Shown piece by piece: positions 59,957 to 64,000 of a stretch of DNA of 64,000 nt. The position numbers and the translations under genes are program-made. The stretch comes from Streptomyces sp. AC1-42W (lineage in GTDB: Bacteria; Actinomycetota; Actinomycetes; Streptomycetales; Streptomycetaceae). The stretch spans positions 372,001-436,000 of the forward strand of contig NZ_QKWY01000001.1 in NCBI RefSeq assembly GCF_003248355.1, in the 5' to 3' direction. Every line of letters begins with the position of its first letter. Within the stretch, counting starts at the first letter, position 1. Under the pieces are notes generated by a model. It had not been told where the DNA came from, did no database searches, and saw nothing but the letters and a program-made list of their open reading frames with translations.

Positions 59957-60952
59957 ATGCCGGTGAGAGCGCAGGCCGAGGGGGCTGAGGGAGTGTCGGA
60001 GGGCCATGATTCCGCTGTGGGCGAACAGGGTGCGGGCGACCGGAAGAACCTGAAGAAAACGGCGGAAAGCCGGTCCGGAGCGAAGGCCGCGAAGGCCGCA
60101 GAGAGCGCGAAAGACGTGAAGGACGCGAAGAGCGCGAAGGAAGGACCGGCGTCCGGGGCCGCCGGGCCGAAGCGGAAGCCGGGCCGGCCCGAATCGCATC
60201 TGGCGATGGTCCGCCGGGCTCGCCGGATCAACCGCGAACTGGCCGAGATCTACCCGTACGCCCACCCCGAGCTGGACTTCCGGAATCCGTTCGAACTGCT
60301 GGTCGCCACGGTCCTCTCCGCCCAGACCACCGATCTGAGGGTCAACCAGACCACCCCCGCCCTCTTCGCCGCCCACCCCACCCCCGAGGACATGGCCTCC
60401 GCCGTTCCGGAGGAGTTGGAGGAGCTGATCCGGCCGACCGGCTTCTTCCGTGCCAAGGCGAAATCGCTCCTCGGCCTGTCCGCCATGCTCCGGGACGACT
60501 TCGGCGGCGAGGTGCCGGGGCGGCTGAAGGATCTCGTCAAGCTTCCGGGAGTCGGCCGGAAGACGGCCAACGTGGTGCTGGGCAATGCCTTTGGAGTCCC
60601 CGGGATCACGGTGGACACGCACTTCGGGCGGCTGGTCCGGCGGTGGAAGTGGACCGAGCAGGAGGACCCGGAGAAGGTCGAGGCGGAGATCGCGGCCATC
60701 TTCCCCAAGAGCGAGTGGACCATGCTCTCGCACCGTGTCATCTTCCACGGCCGCCGCGTTTGCCATGCCCGCAGGCCCGCCTGCGGCGCCTGCCCGATCG
60801 CCCCGCTCTGCCCCGCGTACGGCGAGGGCGAGACCGACCCGGAGAAGGCCCGCAAGCTGCTGAAGTACGAGATGGGCGGCCGGCCGGGCCAGCGGCTGAA
60901 CCCGCCGCCGGACTATCCGGGAAGCCCGGCCCCTCCGCTCGGCGCCGGCTGA
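59957..60952 (+). CDS. nth: Endonuclease III with Lys/Ala-rich N-terminal extension
   Basis: This base-excision repair glycosylase/AP lyase removes oxidised pyrimidines. The helix-hairpin-helix is [14 protein letters not shown] with catalytic Lys202, and Asp220 is in VDTHFGR. A [4Fe-4S] cluster loop has spacing C-x6-C-x2-C-x5-C ([17 protein letters not shown]). The ~75-residue N-terminal extension is low complexity ([21 protein letters not shown]), absent from E. coli Nth, and may bind DNA. GGGAG supports ATG 59957; GTG 59993 is an alternative. Confidence 0.92.
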   Translation: MPVRAQAEGAEGVSEGHDSAVGEQGAGDRKNLKKTAESRSGAKAAKAAESAKDVKDAKSAKEGPASGAAGPKRKPGRPESHLAMVRRARRINRELAEIYPYAHPELDFRNPFELLVATVLSAQTTDLRVNQTTPALFAAHPTPEDMASAVPEELEELIRPTGFFRAKAKSLLGLSAMLRDDFGGEVPGRLKDLVKLPGVGRKTANVVLGNAFGVPGITVDTHFGRLVRRWKWTEQEDPEKVEAEIAAIFPKSEWTMLSHRVIFHGRRVCHARRPACGACPIAPLCPAYGEGETDPEKARKLLKYEMGGRPGQRLNPPPDYPGSPAPPLGAG

Positions 60953-61014
60953 CGCGTACCGCCGCTGCGGAACGAATCGCGGGACGACAGGCGTTGTGAG
61001 ACGGAGGGGTGCCC

Positions 61015-61785
61015 ATGAAGACGCATGAACCCGGCACGGAACGGCAGGGCCAGGAACGGCACGGCGACGCGGACCGCCGCGCCCCGGTGGCGCACGGAAG
61101 CGCCGAGTACGGCGGCTCCCCGGTGGCCGTCTCGGAAGAGGGCCTGCCCGGCTGGCTCGACCCCGTCGCCCATGCCGCGCGGACCGTACGGCCCCAGCAG
61201 CTCAGCCGCTTCCTGCCGCCCGCGAGCGGTGCGGGACGCCAGTCGGCCGTGCTCGTCCTGTTCGGCGAGGGCGCGCGAGGCCCGGAGCTGCTGCTGATGG
61301 AGCGGGCCGGAAGCCTGCGCTCCCATCCGGGCCAGCCGTCCTTCCCCGGCGGCTCGCTCGACCCGGAGGACGGCGACCCGGCGACCACCGGACCGCTCCG
61401 GGCCGCGCTGCGGGAGGCCGAGGAGGAGACCGGGCTCGATCCGGGCGGGGTGCAGCTCTTCGGCGTACTGCCGCGGCTCTACATCCCGGTCAGCGGCTTC
61501 GTCGTGGCGCCCGTCCTCGGCTGGTGGCGTACACCCAGCCCGGTCGGGGTCGTCGATCCGGGTGAGACCGCGCGGGTCTTCACCGTCCCCGTGGCGGATC
61601 TCACGGACCCGGCCAACCGGGCGACGGCCATCCACCCCAGCGGCCACCGGGGCCCGGCATTCCTGGTCGAATCGGCACTCGTCTGGGGGTTCACGGCCGG
61701 CGTGATCGACCGGATTCTGCACTTCGCGGGCTGGGAACGCCCGTGGGACAGGGCCAGGCAGGTGCCGCTCGACTGGCGCGCATGA
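61015..61785 (+). CDS. NUDIX hydrolase, CoA pyrophosphatase-like
   Basis: This 256-residue protein has SHPGQPSFPGGSLDPEDGD followed by AALREAEEETGLDPG, the extended NUDIX signature of the NudL/CoA diphosphatase group. It would split CoA or related nucleoside diphosphates. GGAGGGG lies 5 nt before the ATG. It sits between nth and marP, as is common in streptomycetes. Confidence 0.87.
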   Translation: MKTHEPGTERQGQERHGDADRRAPVAHGSAEYGGSPVAVSEEGLPGWLDPVAHAARTVRPQQLSRFLPPASGAGRQSAVLVLFGEGARGPELLLMERAGSLRSHPGQPSFPGGSLDPEDGDPATTGPLRAALREAEEETGLDPGGVQLFGVLPRLYIPVSGFVVAPVLGWWRTPSPVGVVDPGETARVFTVPVADLTDPANRATAIHPSGHRGPAFLVESALVWGFTAGVIDRILHFAGWERPWDRARQVPLDWRA

Positions 61786-61874
61786 CAGGCTGACTTCCGT
61801 GCTCCGCAGGTCCGGGCCCGCCCGGAGCCGCGGAGGCGTACGGGCCCGGTGACGAATCTGCGAGGCTATAGACG

Positions 61875-63080
61875 GTGAACGTGCTGGACATCCTGCTGCT
61901 GGCCGGCGCCGTGTGGTTCGCGGTCATCGGATACCGCCAGGGGTTCGTCGTCGGCATTCTGTCGGTGATCGGGTTCCTGGGCGGCGGTCTCGTCGCCGTC
62001 TACCTCCTGCCGGTCCTGTGGGACCAGCTGACGGACGGTTCGGAGGTCTCCTCCACCGCGGCCGTCGTCGCGGTCGTCATCGTGATCGTGTGCGCGTCGG
62101 TGGGCCAGGCGTTCACCACCCACCTCGGCAACAAGCTCCGCCGGCACATCACCTGGTCGCCCGCGCGCGCCCTGGACGCGACCGGCGGCGCCCTGGTCAA
62201 CGTGGTGGCGATGCTGCTGGTCGCCTGGCTGATCGGCTCCGCCCTGGCGGGCACCTCGCTGCCGACGCTCGGCAAGGAGGTCCGCAGCTCCTCGGTCCTG
62301 CTGGGCGTCTCCCGTGTGATGCCGCCCCAGGCGTCCACCTGGTTCACGGACTTCTCCTCGGTCCTCGCGCAGAACGGCTTCCCGCAGGTCTTCAGCCCCT
62401 TCGCCAACGAACCGATCACCGAGGTCAGGGCCCCCGACCCGGCCCTGGTGGGCAGCCCGGTCGCGGCGCGCGCCAAGCAGTCCATCGTCAAGGTCGTGGG
62501 TACGGCCCCGAGCTGTGGCAAGGTCCTCGAAGGCACCGGCTTCGTGTTCGCCGACCGCCGCGTCATGACCAATGCCCACGTCGTCGGCGGCGTCGACGAG
62601 CCGACCGTCCAGATCGGCGGCCAGGGACGCCTGTACGACGCGAAGGTCGTCCTCTACGACTGGCAGCGCGACATCGCCGTGCTCGACGTGCCCGACCTCG
62701 ACGCGAAGCCGCTGCGGTTCGCCGACACCGAACGTGACGCGGAGTCGGGGGACAGCGCCATCGTCGCGGGCTTCCCGGAGAACGGCTCGTACGACGTACG
62801 CTCCGCGCGCGTCCGGGCCCGCATCGACGCCAACGGACCCGACATCTACCACCGGGGCACGGTCCGCCGCGATGTGTACTCCCTCTACACCACCGTCCGC
62901 CAGGGCAACTCCGGCGGCCCGCTGCTGACCCCCGAAGGCAAGGTGTACGGGGTCGTGTTCGCCAAGTCGCTCGACGACCCGGACACCGGCTACGCGCTGA
63001 CGGCGGACGAGATCCGCGAGGACATCGCACGGGGCCGCACCGCCAACCAGCAGGTCGACAGCCAGGGGTGCGCGCTCTAG
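61875..63080 (+). CDS. marP: MarP-family membrane serine protease
   Basis: Four N-terminal helices of a CvpA-like domain (residues ~5-140) of this 401-residue protein are followed by an extracytoplasmic trypsin-like protease. The triad is His235 in TNAHVV, Asp266 in WQRDIAVLDV and Ser346 in QGNSGGPLL. In mycobacteria MarP protects periplasmic pH under acid stress; the Streptomyces role is not established. Two Cys (CGKVLEG and the terminal QGCAL) may form the regulatory disulfide. The start is GTG. Confidence 0.9.
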   Translation: MNVLDILLLAGAVWFAVIGYRQGFVVGILSVIGFLGGGLVAVYLLPVLWDQLTDGSEVSSTAAVVAVVIVIVCASVGQAFTTHLGNKLRRHITWSPARALDATGGALVNVVAMLLVAWLIGSALAGTSLPTLGKEVRSSSVLLGVSRVMPPQASTWFTDFSSVLAQNGFPQVFSPFANEPITEVRAPDPALVGSPVAARAKQSIVKVVGTAPSCGKVLEGTGFVFADRRVMTNAHVVGGVDEPTVQIGGQGRLYDAKVVLYDWQRDIAVLDVPDLDAKPLRFADTERDAESGDSAIVAGFPENGSYDVRSARVRARIDANGPDIYHRGTVRRDVYSLYTTVRQGNSGGPLLTPEGKVYGVVFAKSLDDPDTGYALTADEIREDIARGRTANQQVDSQGCAL

Positions 63081-63137
63081 CCGGCGTCTGCCGGACACCG
63101 CTGGGGAGCGCGCCGCCGGGCGGTCCCGTGCGCGGTG

Positions 63138-63341
63138 TCAGTTACGGGGATGGCGCAGCCGCGCCGAGACCCAGCGGGCCCTGCGGCGCAGGATGCGCGA
63201 GATACCGAGCCGGGGATCGTCCACAACGTGCATAGCCTGCACCCGGCCCTGGAGGCCGTCCCCCTCATGAATGCCCGTAACCGCCGTGGCGGTCGAGCGA
63301 CGGTTGCGTGCTGCGTCACCGAAGTCGTGCGTCCAGCCCAT
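63138..63341 (-). CDS. Possible small basic protein
   Basis: This is an open frame with an Arg-rich end (GISRILRRRARWVSARLRHPRN). An internal ATG gives a 31-residue peptide starting HVVDDPRLG. No strong ribosome binding site is seen. It may be a real small gene, since the basic C-terminus looks protein-like, but support is thin. The remainder of 63081-63446 shows no other feature. Confidence 0.3.
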   Translation of the reverse strand: MGWTHDFGDAARNRRSTATAVTGIHEGDGLQGRVQAMHVVDDPRLGISRILRRRARWVSARLRHPRN

Positions 63342-63446
63342 ACCGGGACGTCTGCCCGTGCCTCATGGTCCGTAACCGTCTGTCCGTCAGCCAATTGGCC
63401 TATGCGCCGGGCACGTGGCCATTTCTCGGACACGCGTGCCCATCGG

Positions 63447-64000
63447 CTAGCGGTCGGGCTCGGAATCCTTGAGCCAGTTGATGAGTTCGGCCGAGAACCC
63501 GGCCGGGTCCTCCTCGTGCGGGAAGTGACCGAGACCGTCGAAAAGTCGCCAACGGTAGGGCGCCTCGACATACTCGCCGGACCCGGCCGAACTGCGGGTG
63601 CGGACCGCCGGATCGAGTGAACCGTGCAGGTGGAGCGTCGGCACCCGGACCGGCCGCTTCATGCGCCGGTTGAACTGGATGCCGTCGGGACGAGCCAGTG
63701 AGCGCACCATCCAGCGGTACGGCTCGATCGAGCAGTGCGCCGTCGAGGGGATGCTCATCGCCCGCCGGTAGACGCCCAGCGCCGCCTCGTCGGGGAAGTC
63801 CGCCTTGCCCGGACCCGCCCAGTCGCTGATCAGGCGCGCCACCAACGCGGCGTCGTCGGCCACCAGCTGACGTTCCGGCAGCCACGGCCGCTGGAAGCCC
63901 CAGATGTACGAGCCGGCCCGCGACTGGGCGAAGTCGGAGAGCATCGAGGAGCGCCACCGCCTGGGGTGGGGCATCGAGGAGACGACCAGCCGGCGCACCA
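63447..64000 (-). CDS. Alpha/beta hydrolase, C-terminal part (5' truncated by window)
   Basis: The visible ~184 residues are the second half of an epoxide-hydrolase-like alpha/beta hydrolase. They cover the cap domain (GFQRPWLPERQLVADDAALVARLISDWAG), the catalytic acid in HLHGSLDPAVR, and the catalytic His in GLGHFPHEEDPAGF. The nucleophile elbow and the start lie beyond the window end. The substrate is unknown. Confidence 0.85.
   Translation of the reverse strand, partial: VRRLVVSSMPHPRRWRSSMLSDFAQSRAGSYIWGFQRPWLPERQLVADDAALVARLISDWAGPGKADFPDEAALGVYRRAMSIPSTAHCSIEPYRWMVRSLARPDGIQFNRRMKRPVRVPTLHLHGSLDPAVRTRSSAGSGEYVEAPYRWRLFDGLGHFPHEEDPAGFSAELINWLKDSEPDR

Overview
This is a high-GC (roughly 70% or more) Streptomyces chromosome segment. 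The evidence is the codon bias, many putatively leaderless genes with a TANNNT -10 box 6-8 nt before the start codon, a rare TTA codon, and actinobacterial landmarks (wblA, marP, a paired arsA-like locus, an aspartate kinase with an internal start, GH19 chitinases, DasR-type sites). As I recall it, the gene order matches the S. coelicolor stretch running from clpB towards wblA, crp and nth, that is, core chromosome arm near oriC. A perfect parS core at 9430-9443 agrees with that.

Layout. 1-24.8 kb is mostly conserved core: the clpB 3' end, an MFS exporter, a YbjN-like protein, an aminotransferase, a Cys/His/Gly-rich small membrane protein, a membrane-bound spermidine-synthase-like protein with a TTA codon, pyrE and fba separated by a parS-containing palindrome, a MalY-type lyase, tryptophan catabolism (dioxygenase, kynureninase and a hydrolase that fits kynurenine formamidase), a two-component system, a P450, an ABC exporter opposite a GbsR/MarR regulator, a degenerate diacylglycerol-kinase-like protein, and purA.

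24.85-31.1 kb is an accessory block. It holds two tandem GH19 chitinases with near-identical promoters (paired DasR/chitinase repeats over TTGACA), the first of which appears to start at CTG. Next is an IS110-family element whose transposase is split by an intact ISL3-family element with an exact 8-bp target duplication, then a second DNA polymerase III beta-clamp gene.

31.1-51.5 kb is core again: a Ser/Thr kinase, a GntR regulator, a SLATT protein, ybaB-recR, aspartate kinase and asd, a sigma factor with a membrane partner, SURF1, an S9 peptidase, a methyltransferase, a secreted SGNH esterase, tRNA-Pro(CGG), a phosphoesterase, a YqeY protein and a class A PBP.

51.7-53.35 kb is an intact IS1380-family element (TIRs plus 4-bp TSD) in the wblA upstream region. 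53.6-64 kb holds wblA, two arsA-like ATPases, a DUF4177/RidA pair, a NUDIX/MBL pair, crp, nth, a second NUDIX gene, marP and a truncated alpha/beta hydrolase.

The least ordinary features are the nested IS elements, which rebuild an IS110 transposase with an HTH-like tail; the CTG-started, active-site-divergent chitinase; the extra sliding clamp; and the IS insertion upstream of wblA.
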